From Prevotellaceae bacterium (GTDB lineage Bacteria; Bacteroidota; Bacteroidia; Bacteroidales; UBA932), in contig JAISFN010000145.1 of the NCBI GenBank assembly GCA_031263585.1, forward strand, positions 1-64,000: 64,000 bases of DNA, written 5' to 3'. This document shows, in pieces, positions 48,898 through 58,375 of this stretch. Below the pieces are notes generated by a model. That model worked only from the letters and a program-made list of their open reading frames with translations. It was not told where the DNA came from and ran no database searches. Position 1 is the first letter of the stretch, and every line of letters begins with the position of its first letter. Position numbers and translations under genes: made by a program.

Positions 48898-50577
48898 ATG
48901 CTGTCGATTATTAAAATACTTCCGAAGCAATATAGGCGGCAGGGCGTAGGGGTTGCGCTGTCGGCGCTGTTGCGGGCCATACTCAATTTTGCAGGGCTGG
49001 CCGCTATTATCCCTGTATTGATATTGATACTCGACCCTCAGGCAATCGGCAGTAATTCTGCTTTCGGCAAGTTCCGTTTGTGGGCAGGTGTCGGCGGCGA
49101 TACCACTTTTGCATTTGTAATTTGCATAATAATACTGGGCTTTATTATTGTTAAAAACGTGGCAAATGTAATGTTGGGGACATTCCAAATTAATTATGTC
49201 AACAAAATTTACCGGTTGTTTTCTAAACGGCTTTACATACGCTATTTCCAAAAAGGACTTCTTTTTATAAAAACAAATCACTCAACAGGTTTATCGCACA
49301 AAATCAATGGTGTATGTTTTACGTTTGCCCAAAATGTACTGTCGCGTTTCTTTACAATGATTGGCGAAGGAGCATTGCTGTTTTTCATGTGGCTTGCCTT
49401 ATTGTTTTATTCATGGAAGGCCGCATTGTTAAGCTTAGTTTGTTTTATGCCTATTATGTGTTTGTATTTATGGATGATAAGACATAGGCTGGCACACTGC
49501 GGAAAAGCTGAAAACGAGCTTAGGCGTAAGCAAGTTCGCATAGTTACCGAAACATTTAAAGGATATGCCGAGATACAGATTAACAATGCTTTCCCTTTGC
49601 TGCTAAAACGTTTTGGGGAAGGCTTGGGCGATATTACCCGTTTTCGTAAATATATCGATCTGGTTTTGCGCATTCCGGGCGCGGCGATGGAGTGCCTTGT
49701 AGCAGGCGGGATGATTTTGCTGGTACTACTAAGCAGAGGCGACAGTTCGGCTAAGGTGGCGTTTAGCATGTACGCCCTGGCCTTGTTGCGCATGCTGCCC
49801 GCCATACGTACACTAATTATCGGATGGACGCAAATTAAAAACAATTTATATACCGTCGATATTGTAAAAGAGGCAGTTGTACAAAATAATACCCCCGCTG
49901 GGGCGTTCGCAGAGCCTGTTTCGTTCAATGATAAAATAGAGTTAAAGAATGTAACATTCGCTTTCCCTGACACTGGCGAGCCGATAATCCGCAATTTATC
50001 AATAAGCATTGCCAAGGGCGAACATGTAGGCATACAGGGTATTTCGGGTGTTGGCAAAAGCACATTGTTTAACCTGTTACTGGGGTTTTACACACCGCAA
50101 CAAGGAAGTATAACAATTGACGGCAGGGAGTTGAACGCGACGACCTGCGAATTATGGCAAAGGATGATAAGCTACGTTCCACAAGATATTTTTATTATGG
50201 ATGCTACGCTTGCCGAGAACATAGCTTTTGGCAACGAAAATATCGACAGGGAAAAGCTAGCCGAAGCCTTGAACCAGGCCGACTTAATGGATTTTGTGCA
50301 AACGCTGCCCCACGGCATCGATACCGGCATAGGCGAAGGCGGTTGCCGCCTGTCGGGAGGGCAACGACAGCGGATTGGCATTGCACGCGCATTTTATAAA
50401 CAAGCCGAGGTGATATTTTTTGATGAGGTAACATCGGCGCTTGACCAGGGTAGCGAGGAAAAAATAAGCCGGGCGATAAACAAACAGGCCGACGGCAAAA
50501 AAAACACTACGCTTGTCATAATCAGCCATCGACCGTCAACGCTAAGGTTTTGCGACAGAGTGATAAAACTTGAATAA
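48898..50577 (+). CDS. ABC transporter, fused permease-ATPase (exporter type)
   Basis: N-terminal TM region; GISGVGKSTLFNLLLGFYTP, LSGGQRQRIGIARAFYKQAEVIFFDEVTSALD. Confidence 0.93.
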   Translation: MLSIIKILPKQYRRQGVGVALSALLRAILNFAGLAAIIPVLILILDPQAIGSNSAFGKFRLWAGVGGDTTFAFVICIIILGFIIVKNVANVMLGTFQINYVNKIYRLFSKRLYIRYFQKGLLFIKTNHSTGLSHKINGVCFTFAQNVLSRFFTMIGEGALLFFMWLALLFYSWKAALLSLVCFMPIMCLYLWMIRHRLAHCGKAENELRRKQVRIVTETFKGYAEIQINNAFPLLLKRFGEGLGDITRFRKYIDLVLRIPGAAMECLVAGGMILLVLLSRGDSSAKVAFSMYALALLRMLPAIRTLIIGWTQIKNNLYTVDIVKEAVVQNNTPAGAFAEPVSFNDKIELKNVTFAFPDTGEPIIRNLSISIAKGEHVGIQGISGVGKSTLFNLLLGFYTPQQGSITIDGRELNATTCELWQRMISYVPQDIFIMDATLAENIAFGNENIDREKLAEALNQADLMDFVQTLPHGIDTGIGEGGCRLSGGQRQRIGIARAFYKQAEVIFFDEVTSALDQGSEEKISRAINKQADGKKNTTLVIISHRPSTLRFCDRVIKLE

Positions 50578-50679
50578 ATTATATAATAAAAATGTTTTTA
50601 AATATAAAAGATAGATTGGATTTACATTTTAAACCCCATTTTTTATATTTAAAAACAATATATCTAACAATTAATAAAA

Positions 50680-50841
50680 ATGAATATTATGAAGAAAACA
50701 AACAACGAAATGCGTACCCTGATGGAGTACGAGGCGCCTACAATTGAAATTGTAGAAGTAATGGTAGAGCAAGGATTTGCGGCTAGCGGTCCTACATCTC
50801 CTAGTGAAGATGGTGATGGTGAAGATGGTGGCGACTGGTAA
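50680..50841 (+). CDS. short RiPP-precursor-like peptide (53 aa; 50 aa if starting at 50689), absent from the supplied ORF track
   Basis: MNIMKKTNNEMRTLMEYEAPTIEIVEVMVEQGFAASGPTSPSEDGDGEDGGDW*; 26-nt gap to the next gene, A-rich leader. Confidence 0.75.
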   Translation: MNIMKKTNNEMRTLMEYEAPTIEIVEVMVEQGFAASGPTSPSEDGDGEDGGDW

Positions 50842-50867
50842 TAAAACTAACAATTAAAGATAAATTT

Positions 50868-52871
50868 ATGAAAAAGATATTTTATTTATTCATTGCGGTT
50901 GCAATATTTTTAGCTTGTAATCAGAATAATGATTTTGATATTCAAAGCAATAATAGTTCTAATGCTATAAGTTTTGTCGTAGAAAAAATGGACTTAGAAG
51001 AAGGTTTTTGGGATACGCTCTCTACAAAAACCTCAATAAACAGCGAAAATGCTAAAATAAGTTGGGCTAAAGGTGATAGACTAGGTGTTATAAAAATAAA
51101 TAACAATGGTTTTGTACCCGGACAGAAGCATTTGTTTTCGATAGTTCAATGTGGCGAATACATATCTAACGGTGAATGTAGCCTTATTAGCGATCCTGAG
51201 AATTTCAAGAAAGGAAAACATTTAGCTTATTATCCTTATGATTTAGTTGCAGTAACTCAAGAGCAGTTAACATTCAATTTACCCGAACAAGTTCAGTCAA
51301 GTAATGGAACAATGGATAACTTTAGCAATTGCGATTTTATGTATTCAAACATTACAACTGTTGATGCTCATGACAATGTAGGAATTATTCATAAAGATGA
51401 CTCGGAAAATAATAGTGATAAATTTTATTTTAAACATGCGCTCGCTTTTTTAGAGTTTAATATCAACCATTTAACAGAAAATGAAACCTTATTCCATATA
51501 TCTATGGAATCAGATGTTGATATGTTTGGTCAATCTGTTTTTATAAACAGTACAGGAGATATTAACTATGGAAATTATACTAATACTACAACTTTACACG
51601 TAAACTATACCTTTGGCAACAATGACAGCTACAAAGCTTATTTATTAATAAGTCCGACTCCCGAGAGTGGAAAAGGGGAAAATATTACTATTAGATTAAC
51701 TACAGACAAGGCTATTTATGAAATAGTGAAACAAACGCCTCCGGTCGGTTTCCAGTCAGGTTATCGCTATAAAGTTAATATTACAGGATGCGACCCTGTA
51801 ACTCAAACATGGGATGGTTCTTCATGGTCTTCTCCTTCTATTGAAGGTAGCATTATTAAGATATCTAATGCCAGCGAATTATCATGGTTAGCACGTTTAT
51901 GTAATAATGCAAATTTTGCAGGTAAAGGAGATATCACTGAATCGTCATTGGAAGGTTACACTGTAATATTAACAAATGATATTTATTTGAACAACAAGGA
52001 ATGGACTCCGATAGCAAATGCTGCCGGTAAATTTAACGGGATATTTGACGGAAATGGGAAAACGATATATGGATTAAGCATTAGTAATGCAGAAAATTTA
52101 AACAAAGGATTATTTGGAGTTAATAGTGGAGTAATCAAAAATGTAACCATCTACAATCCGTCTATTTTATCTAACAAAAACAATGTTGGCGGTATTGTTG
52201 GTAATAATCAAGGGATAGTTGAAAATTGTCGGGTTTTCGGAGGCACAATTACCGGTAATTCGATTGTTGGAGGTATTGCAGGAAATAATCTGGGTACAAT
52301 TATAGCTTGTGTTAACACATCGGCGATACAAGCAACTAATTCAACTGGTAATAGTTTTGCCGGCGGTATTGCAGGGGTAAACGGCGCCGATTCGGACGCT
52401 ACCCACTATCTGATAATAGCCTGCCTTAATAATGCTGATATTACTGCTACTCATGCAGGCGGTATTGCCGGAAGACAAATTACCAGGACTACAAATGATA
52501 AATCGCTTTCAGCTATAATTTCGTGTGTAAATAATAGTGAAAACATAAGTGGTAATGTTGCCGCAGGTTCTATTGTAGGGCAATTTCAATATGGTTTTGT
52601 AAAATACTGTTTGTACAATAATAACGAACTTCTTATACATGGTACAAGAAATGTAAGTAATACTGATTATGCTCCAATAGAAGGTATAGGCGGTACAAAT
52701 AATTCCAATTCTAATAAAGCTTATTCCGGTATTTCGGACATTACTAAGGCATTTTTTAATAATTTCCTGAACCCCCCTCTAACAAACGATAATTCTATGT
52801 TCAAGACAGATGCTAATGATTGGAAATGGAGTGCAGCAGCAGGAGTTTTACCTGCATTGACGACGAATTAA
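50868..52871 (+). CDS. fimbrillin-like surface lipoprotein with GLUG-type repeats
   Basis: Lipobox IFLAC; repeats GLFGVNSGVIKNVTI, GGIVGNNQGIVENCRVFGGTITG, GGIAGNNLGTIIACVN. Confidence 0.85.
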   Translation: MKKIFYLFIAVAIFLACNQNNDFDIQSNNSSNAISFVVEKMDLEEGFWDTLSTKTSINSENAKISWAKGDRLGVIKINNNGFVPGQKHLFSIVQCGEYISNGECSLISDPENFKKGKHLAYYPYDLVAVTQEQLTFNLPEQVQSSNGTMDNFSNCDFMYSNITTVDAHDNVGIIHKDDSENNSDKFYFKHALAFLEFNINHLTENETLFHISMESDVDMFGQSVFINSTGDINYGNYTNTTTLHVNYTFGNNDSYKAYLLISPTPESGKGENITIRLTTDKAIYEIVKQTPPVGFQSGYRYKVNITGCDPVTQTWDGSSWSSPSIEGSIIKISNASELSWLARLCNNANFAGKGDITESSLEGYTVILTNDIYLNNKEWTPIANAAGKFNGIFDGNGKTIYGLSISNAENLNKGLFGVNSGVIKNVTIYNPSILSNKNNVGGIVGNNQGIVENCRVFGGTITGNSIVGGIAGNNLGTIIACVNTSAIQATNSTGNSFAGGIAGVNGADSDATHYLIIACLNNADITATHAGGIAGRQITRTTNDKSLSAIISCVNNSENISGNVAAGSIVGQFQYGFVKYCLYNNNELLIHGTRNVSNTDYAPIEGIGGTNNSNSNKAYSGISDITKAFFNNFLNPPLTNDNSMFKTDANDWKWSAAAGVLPALTTN

Positions 52872-52890
52872 TGAAAAAGTTCATATAACA

Positions 52891-52924
52891 AAAAAGGCAT
52901 CCCCAAAAGGATGCCCTTTATTTC
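52891..52924 (+). terminator. hairpin aaaGGCATCCccaaaaGGATGCCctttattt
   Basis: Stem-loop directly after the lipoprotein gene. Confidence 0.6.
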
Positions 52925-52931
52925 TTAAATT

Positions 52932-53798
52932 ATGTTCCAATACACTATTGCTTCATTAAGCATTAACGTTTCGGGTAAGGGTTTAAACCATATAACAGGG
53001 TTTATGCCTTTTGCGGCGTCGGCAGGTACGGCGCCTTTGCTTGATGTCAGCCTGGATACCCCGCTCGATAATTGGGATATGCCGCCTTTATACAGCTTCG
53101 TTTTCGACGACGAAGATATTTTGTGCGATTTTGCTTGCGCCTGCGGCGCTTACCTCTTTCGTATGGAAGCGCCCGGCGGGCAATTACTCTTAACGGAAAC
53201 CGTGTTCGTAAATAACGCTTTTTACATGCGCACCAATATGGGCGGGCACACGCCTGCCCGCTGGTTGCGCTTTGCAATGTGGGTAACATTCGGTATTGCC
53301 GCACTTTCGCAGCGAACGGTAGCCATGCATGCATCAACAATTATGTACGGGGGTAAGTCGGCGCTTTTTTTGGGCGAATCGGGTACGGGCAAAAGTACCC
53401 ATACCCGCTTGTGGCTAAACAATATCCCCGATACCGAACTGCTTAACGACGATAGCCCGTTCCTGTCCGTCAAAAACAATAAGGTATTTGTTTACGGATC
53501 GCCCTGGAGTGGTAAAACACCCTGCTATAAAAACGCCTGCACACCTATTGCGGCTATCGTACGGCTATCGCAAGCTCCTAATAATAAAATTAACCGGCTA
53601 AAAAGCATTGCGGCATTGGGGGCCTTGTTGCCATCATGTCCTCCGGCCTTTATGTACAATAGCCTACTCTCGGATCAAGTGTATGAGATATTGTCGGTTG
53701 TTTTGCAAAAAGTACCGGTTTATACACTCGAATGCCTGCCCAATGCTGCCGCGGCTCAATTAGTACTGTCATCGCTACAATACGACGGCTATTTATGA
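52932..53798 (+). CDS. HPr kinase/serine kinase-like protein
   Basis: ALFLGESGTGKSTHTRLWLNNIPDTELLNDDSPFLSV...VYGSPWSGKTPCYKNACTPIAAIVRLSQA. Confidence 0.85.
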   Translation: MFQYTIASLSINVSGKGLNHITGFMPFAASAGTAPLLDVSLDTPLDNWDMPPLYSFVFDDEDILCDFACACGAYLFRMEAPGGQLLLTETVFVNNAFYMRTNMGGHTPARWLRFAMWVTFGIAALSQRTVAMHASTIMYGGKSALFLGESGTGKSTHTRLWLNNIPDTELLNDDSPFLSVKNNKVFVYGSPWSGKTPCYKNACTPIAAIVRLSQAPNNKINRLKSIAALGALLPSCPPAFMYNSLLSDQVYEILSVVLQKVPVYTLECLPNAAAAQLVLSSLQYDGYL

Positions 53799-54259
53799 AA
53801 CTAATCCCGAATGAAGCTTATTTTGCCGAAATAGCTGATATGCTCTCGGATGGTCAAAGCGTGCAACTGCGAGTAAAAGGCGGCAGTATGCGCCCATACC
53901 TGCGTAATGAGAAAGATATTGTTGTGCTGTCTCCGTTTAATCCATTCAAATTGAAAAAAGGCAGGATTGTGCTATTCAAATACCGGAACCGTTATCTTCT
54001 TCACCGGATTGTAAAGTGTGAAAATAACCGGTTCATGATACAAGGCGACGGTGTTTGTAAAGCTAGCGAAAAAGCATTACCAAGCGATGTTATCGGCATG
54101 GTGGATACAATAATCCGTCCGGGTAAAAAAACAGTTCCAGCCAATAGTCTTTGTGCCATGTTATATTGGAAAATCTGGCTTTTTGCAATACCAATAAGGC
54201 GCTATTTATTAGTATTTTATGATAAGTTTTATATCAAAAATAACAAAATATATCCATAA
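53795..54259 (+). CDS. S24/S26-family peptidase-like protein
   Basis: LRVKGGSMRPYLRNEKDIVVLSPF, KKGRIVLFKYRNRYLLHRIVK (Ser + His motif); ATGA overlap with the kinase gene. Confidence 0.8.
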   Translation: MKLIPNEAYFAEIADMLSDGQSVQLRVKGGSMRPYLRNEKDIVVLSPFNPFKLKKGRIVLFKYRNRYLLHRIVKCENNRFMIQGDGVCKASEKALPSDVIGMVDTIIRPGKKTVPANSLCAMLYWKIWLFAIPIRRYLLVFYDKFYIKNNKIYP

Positions 54260-54319
54260 ATTTTTTTAATAACTTAATTGTTGTTCAGAAAACAATAATA
54301 CCAACAAACCTGTAATATC

Positions 54320-54931
54320 ATGAAAAAGTGTATTTTTATTTTACTCGCAATTTTTACTATAAATTTTGTTTTTGCCCAAGAGCAACCGGAAGATGTTAAG
54401 CAAAACGCATCCTCAGATTTACAACGCTTTGCCATTAAAACAAATTTCTTATACGACATGACTGGAACAGTAAACCTAGGAGTTGAGTTTGGCTTATCTT
54501 ATAATTTGTCGTTAGACGTTTCAGGGAATATAAATCAATGGAAATATTCAACGGACAGTCAGCTTAAACATATCTTAATTCAACCTGAATTACGCTACTG
54601 GTTGAAAGAACGTTTTAATGGGCATTTCTTTGGAGTACACCTGCATTATGCAAATTTTAACATAGGAGGCATCGAGGTCGGTCTCTTCCACCTGAAAGGC
54701 ATCCGCTATGATGGTAACTTATTTGGGGGCGGATTATCCTATGGCTATCGCATGGTTGTTTCTAAAAATGTCCATATTGAAGCAACTGCAGGGCTTGGTT
54801 ACGCGAACCTTGCTTATAATGTATATTATAAAAAAACAGGTATAAAATCTGGACCTGGATATGAAAGCCGTAACTGGTTTGGTCCAACAAAAATCGGTTT
54901 AAATTTCATATATGTATTTAATCACAAGTAG
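54320..54931 (+). CDS. DUF3575-domain secreted protein
   Basis: IKTNFLYDMTGTVNLGVEFGLSYNLSLDVSGNINQW; YDGNLFGGGLSYGYRMVVSKNVHIEATAGLGY. Confidence 0.85.
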   Translation: MKKCIFILLAIFTINFVFAQEQPEDVKQNASSDLQRFAIKTNFLYDMTGTVNLGVEFGLSYNLSLDVSGNINQWKYSTDSQLKHILIQPELRYWLKERFNGHFFGVHLHYANFNIGGIEVGLFHLKGIRYDGNLFGGGLSYGYRMVVSKNVHIEATAGLGYANLAYNVYYKKTGIKSGPGYESRNWFGPTKIGLNFIYVFNHK

Positions 54932-54978
54932 TACCATATCTAATTTTTGATTTTTAACTTTATAAAAATCAAGCTTGT

Positions 54979-55016
54979 GAAAAGCAGATGGCTAAATAAA
55001 TTCATCTGCTTTTTTA
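54979..55016 (+). terminator. hairpin AAAAGCAGATG...CATCTGCTTTTTT
   Basis: Perfect stem with T-tract ~50 nt after DUF3575. Confidence 0.8.
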
Positions 55017-55201
55017 TGGAAAATAAGCCTTCCGGTCAAAAATTGTTAATTGTCTTCGGCTAATTTGCAAAGCTCGGTTGATTATTGTAAATGTAATGAT
55101 AATGAAGTATATACTAAGTATTTGTGTAGTTATATAGTTGTAAACTATAAATCTACTTAAAATGAATTTTCATTGAGATTTATCAAAATTAGATGAGCCA
55201 G

Positions 55202-55683
55202 CAGGTCAAACGCATGAAAAGCATCAAGAAGGGTCGACACCTAGCATTTCCATGAGGCGGCCGTCCGGCTAGCTACCCATTTTCCGTTTGGTTTTGATGT
55301 TTGGATTTTCCTTGCGGAACTTGTATCTTTTGAGCATTGTCAGGGCAGTTTTGAATATGGTGGAGAAATTCATGGGCGGGTTTTCCTGCCGTTTTCGGGA
55401 AGCATCCCCGCTAAAGTAAACGTCTAACTGCCGACGCTTTTATTTTCGATGCCCCAGCGCGAGCAGATAAGACGGTTAAAGTCCCCTGGTTTTGTCCTCA
55501 GGGAGGGTATGTAATAGCGGACGGTTGTTCCTTTCTGCTGTAACCACTGTGCAAAATCTAGTATATCCATCTCGTTTAAGTATTTTATTATAAAACAAAT
55601 ATACAAAAAATTATCCGCTCTTGCAAGGATAATTATGACTGTTTTTTAGCTAAAAAATTTACCTTTTTCATGCGTTTGCCCTG
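55202..55683 (-). mobile_element. internally deleted ISAs1-type element with TIRs CAGGTCAAACGCATGAAAA / TTTTTCATGCGTTTGCCCTG
   Basis: TIRs flank transposase C-terminal coding remnants: RYYIPSLRTKPGDFNRLICSRWGIENK (55424-55606, -) and IFKTALTMLKRYKFRKENPNIKTKRKMGS downstream. Confidence 0.7.
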
Positions 55684-55699
55684 AAAAGATAAAAGAAAA

Positions 55700-55930
55700 A
55701 TGGAAATAGAAGATAAATTATTGAAAGAAATAGGTCTCAGGATAAAAAATATAAGACAGGAAAAGGGTATACCTCAGCAAGATTTGGCCGATACCTGTAA
55801 TTTCGAAAAATCGAATATGTGCCGTATTGAAAAAGGAAAGAACAATTTAACCGTTAGAACCCTATTCAAAATCAGCAGGGCCTTAAAGGTTACTATTAAA
55901 GAACTGGTTGATGTTTTGGAAAACATTTGA
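55700..55930 (+). CDS. XRE-family HTH transcriptional regulator
   Basis: GLRIKNIRQEKGIPQQDLADTCNFEKSNMCRIEKGKNNLTVRTLFKISRALKVTIKELVDV. Confidence 0.9.
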   Translation: MEIEDKLLKEIGLRIKNIRQEKGIPQQDLADTCNFEKSNMCRIEKGKNNLTVRTLFKISRALKVTIKELVDVLENI

Positions 55931-55959
55931 TTTAAGCATTGAAATTTTGTTTGCTTATA

Positions 55960-56140
55960 TAATCGGAAAATAGAAATGTCCATTTTTTTAAGAACTTTAT
56001 TAAAATTTTTTTGCGCTCCAGCTTTGATTGGCTTCCATTACCTGGCCTCCTTATGTTTAAATGAAAAGCTCCGAACCAAATTCGGGGCTTTTAAAATACG
56101 TTTAAATGGCGTTTAAAGAGCGTTTAAGCACTTAGACAAC
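55960..56140 (+). repeat. dispersed repeat copy 1 incl. hairpin AGCTCCGAAccaaaTTCGGGGCT and 11-bp TTTAAA array (locus 2)
   Basis: Matches reverse complement of 63587-63775; TTTAAA/TTTAAG starts at 56090, 56101, 56112, 56123. Confidence 0.7.
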
Positions 56141-56141
56141 A

Positions 56142-56462
56142 TTATATCCCAGTAGGCTGCGCCTGCGGCGCATGAATGATATTTTTTGAATTATTGTTTT
56201 GGTAGTAAAAAACTCCTTCTTCTACTTTATTCGTATTAATGCTGATTTCGATATATTTACTGGTTTTGCCATATGTGTCGTTCCCGAAATATAATGCTAT
56301 TCCCTTGCTATGCCCGATATATCCCATATGATGTGCAGGGTAGACAAGTCCGTTAACCGAAAAGCTATTTTGCTTGGTGGGGTCATCGCCGTTATTGTCC
56401 GATGAGCAGGAACTAAATATGAGGGGAAGCGTGCACAACAGCACAATAAATAATTTTTTCAT
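56142..56462 (-). CDS. small lipoprotein
   Basis: MKKLFIVLLCTLPLIFSSCSS lipobox; 106 aa. Confidence 0.55.
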   Translation of the reverse strand: MKKLFIVLLCTLPLIFSSCSSDNNGDDPTKQNSFSVNGLVYPAHHMGYIGHSKGIALYFGNDTYGKTSKYIEISINTNKVEEGVFYYQNNNSKNIIHAPQAQPTGI

Positions 56463-56930
56463 TGCCTTTATTGTCGGCAGATAATAGGCCTACGCCTTTC
56501 AAAACGGCGATTCTCATGGTCAAAAACATAGGTTCTGCGGAAGTGATAGCTGCCGCTTAGTTTACCTTCGACGGTATTGCGAACCTCCAAATATCGCCGA
56601 TCTATATTAGCTAATTCTTTCATAAATACTCCCTGACATGAGCGTGCCTGTAAGAATGATTAGTATTGAAAACAGGCTAATATTATGATATATAAAAATT
56701 TAACCGCCGTAACATCAGATCTCAAATTCAATCTTTTTTTATTTGATTAGCAAATAATTACCTTCTTTTTCCAGCTCTGTTTAAGCTGTTAAAGTAGAAA
56801 TAGTTATGGATTTTGTTTTATAGTTCTTTTATTGATAAGATGCATTTTTGACTTGTTTAGCTGCATAGGTCTGTAAAATTATTTTTGATAAAGCGCGTGC
56901 GGAGAAAATGCATAAAAAACAACCAGCTTA

Positions 56931-58277
56931 TTATAGCCTTTTTTTTAAATCGGCGCTTTGTTTTTCATATCCGGGTTTAGCTAATAAGGCAAACATATTC
57001 TTTTTATACGCCTCCACTCCGGGTTGGTCAAACGGGTTTACATCGAGTATATACCCACTTACGCCACAGGCTTTTTCGAAGAAATAAATTAATGCGCCTA
57101 AGTAATATTCCGATATTTCCGGTATTTCGATGCGTATGTTGGGTACGCCCCCATCAATATGGGCGAGCATAGTACCCTGTTCAGCCATTTTATTTACCTC
57201 GTTTATGCGTTTACCGGCCATAAAATTAAGCTGATCCAGGTTTTCGTCATCGTGCGGAACGGCCAGTTTGTGTAAGGTATTTTTTACACTAATAACGGTT
57301 TCGAACAACATCCGTTCTCCATCCTGAATGTATTGCCCCATCGAGTGTAAATCGGTGGTAAAATCAACGCCTGCGGGGAAAATTCCTTTCCCCTCTTTCC
57401 CTTCGCTTTCGCCGTAAAGTTGTTTCCACCATTCGGTTAAAAAGTGCAGCTTAGGGTTGTAATTAACCATAACCTCCACTTTTTTACCTTTACGGTACAA
57501 AGCATTACGTGCTACGGCATATTGCAGGCAGATATTCTCCTCGTACGGAACGTCGGACATAAGCGCTTCACCCATATCAACGGCGCCTTTTACCAATTGG
57601 CGGATATCGAAACCGGCAACGGCAATAGGCAGCAAACCCACGGGGGTAAGTACCGAAAAACGCCCCCCTACATCATCGGGAATAACAAATGTTTTGTACC
57701 CCTCCTTGGTGGCCATTTGCTTCAGCGCCCCCTTCGATTGGTCGGTAATGGCAACTATGCGTCTTTTTGATTCGGTTTTGCCATATACATTTTCAAGGTA
57801 GTTTTTTACAATGCGGAAAGCAATGGCTGGTTCGGTTGTTGTTCCTGATTTCGAAATTATGATACAACTAACCGGACGCCCATTAAGCATTTCAAGTAAC
57901 TCGAATAAATAATCTTCGCTGAGCTGGTGTCCGGCAAAAACCACTAACGGGTTTTTACGGTTATGCAATAATGGATCGAAGCTGTTGGAAAGAGCATCGA
58001 TTACGGCTTTTGCTCCTAAGTACGAACCGCCTATCCCGATAACAATGACAATTTCAGATAATGATGACAGCTCCGAGACGGTATTTTCAATATCCATTAA
58101 TTCGACTTCGCTGATAGAACTGGATAAATTTACCCAGCCTAAAAAATCGTTGCCTTTGCCTGTTTTATCGTGTAATTTCCTTAAAGCATCCAATGCAGCC
58201 GGTTTCAGATTTTCCAAATCATTTTTGGCTACAAACTGGTTAATATTTTGCAGGTTGATTTTTATCTCGTTCAGCAT
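56931..58277 (-). CDS. pgi: glucose-6-phosphate isomerase
   Basis: [60 protein letters not shown]. Confidence 0.95.
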   Translation of the reverse strand: MLNEIKINLQNINQFVAKNDLENLKPAALDALRKLHDKTGKGNDFLGWVNLSSSISEVELMDIENTVSELSSLSEIVIVIGIGGSYLGAKAVIDALSNSFDPLLHNRKNPLVVFAGHQLSEDYLFELLEMLNGRPVSCIIISKSGTTTEPAIAFRIVKNYLENVYGKTESKRRIVAITDQSKGALKQMATKEGYKTFVIPDDVGGRFSVLTPVGLLPIAVAGFDIRQLVKGAVDMGEALMSDVPYEENICLQYAVARNALYRKGKKVEVMVNYNPKLHFLTEWWKQLYGESEGKEGKGIFPAGVDFTTDLHSMGQYIQDGERMLFETVISVKNTLHKLAVPHDDENLDQLNFMAGKRINEVNKMAEQGTMLAHIDGGVPNIRIEIPEISEYYLGALIYFFEKACGVSGYILDVNPFDQPGVEAYKKNMFALLAKPGYEKQSADLKKRL

Positions 58278-58375
58278 ATTCTATATCTATGTTAAGGGTG
58301 AAGTATTAATGTGTTTATTTGATTATTCCTTTATTAGCACAACAGCATATTGGCTAATCTACATTATATTAAATT

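Noticed and set aside
48769-49281. 170 aa minus-strand ORF
   Set aside because: Mostly antisense to the ABC transporter; no domain
47419-54259. Calling the module a canonical lasso-peptide cluster
   Set aside because: No lasso B2 protease or asparagine-synthetase-like cyclase recognised in the window, so only 'RiPP-like' is supported
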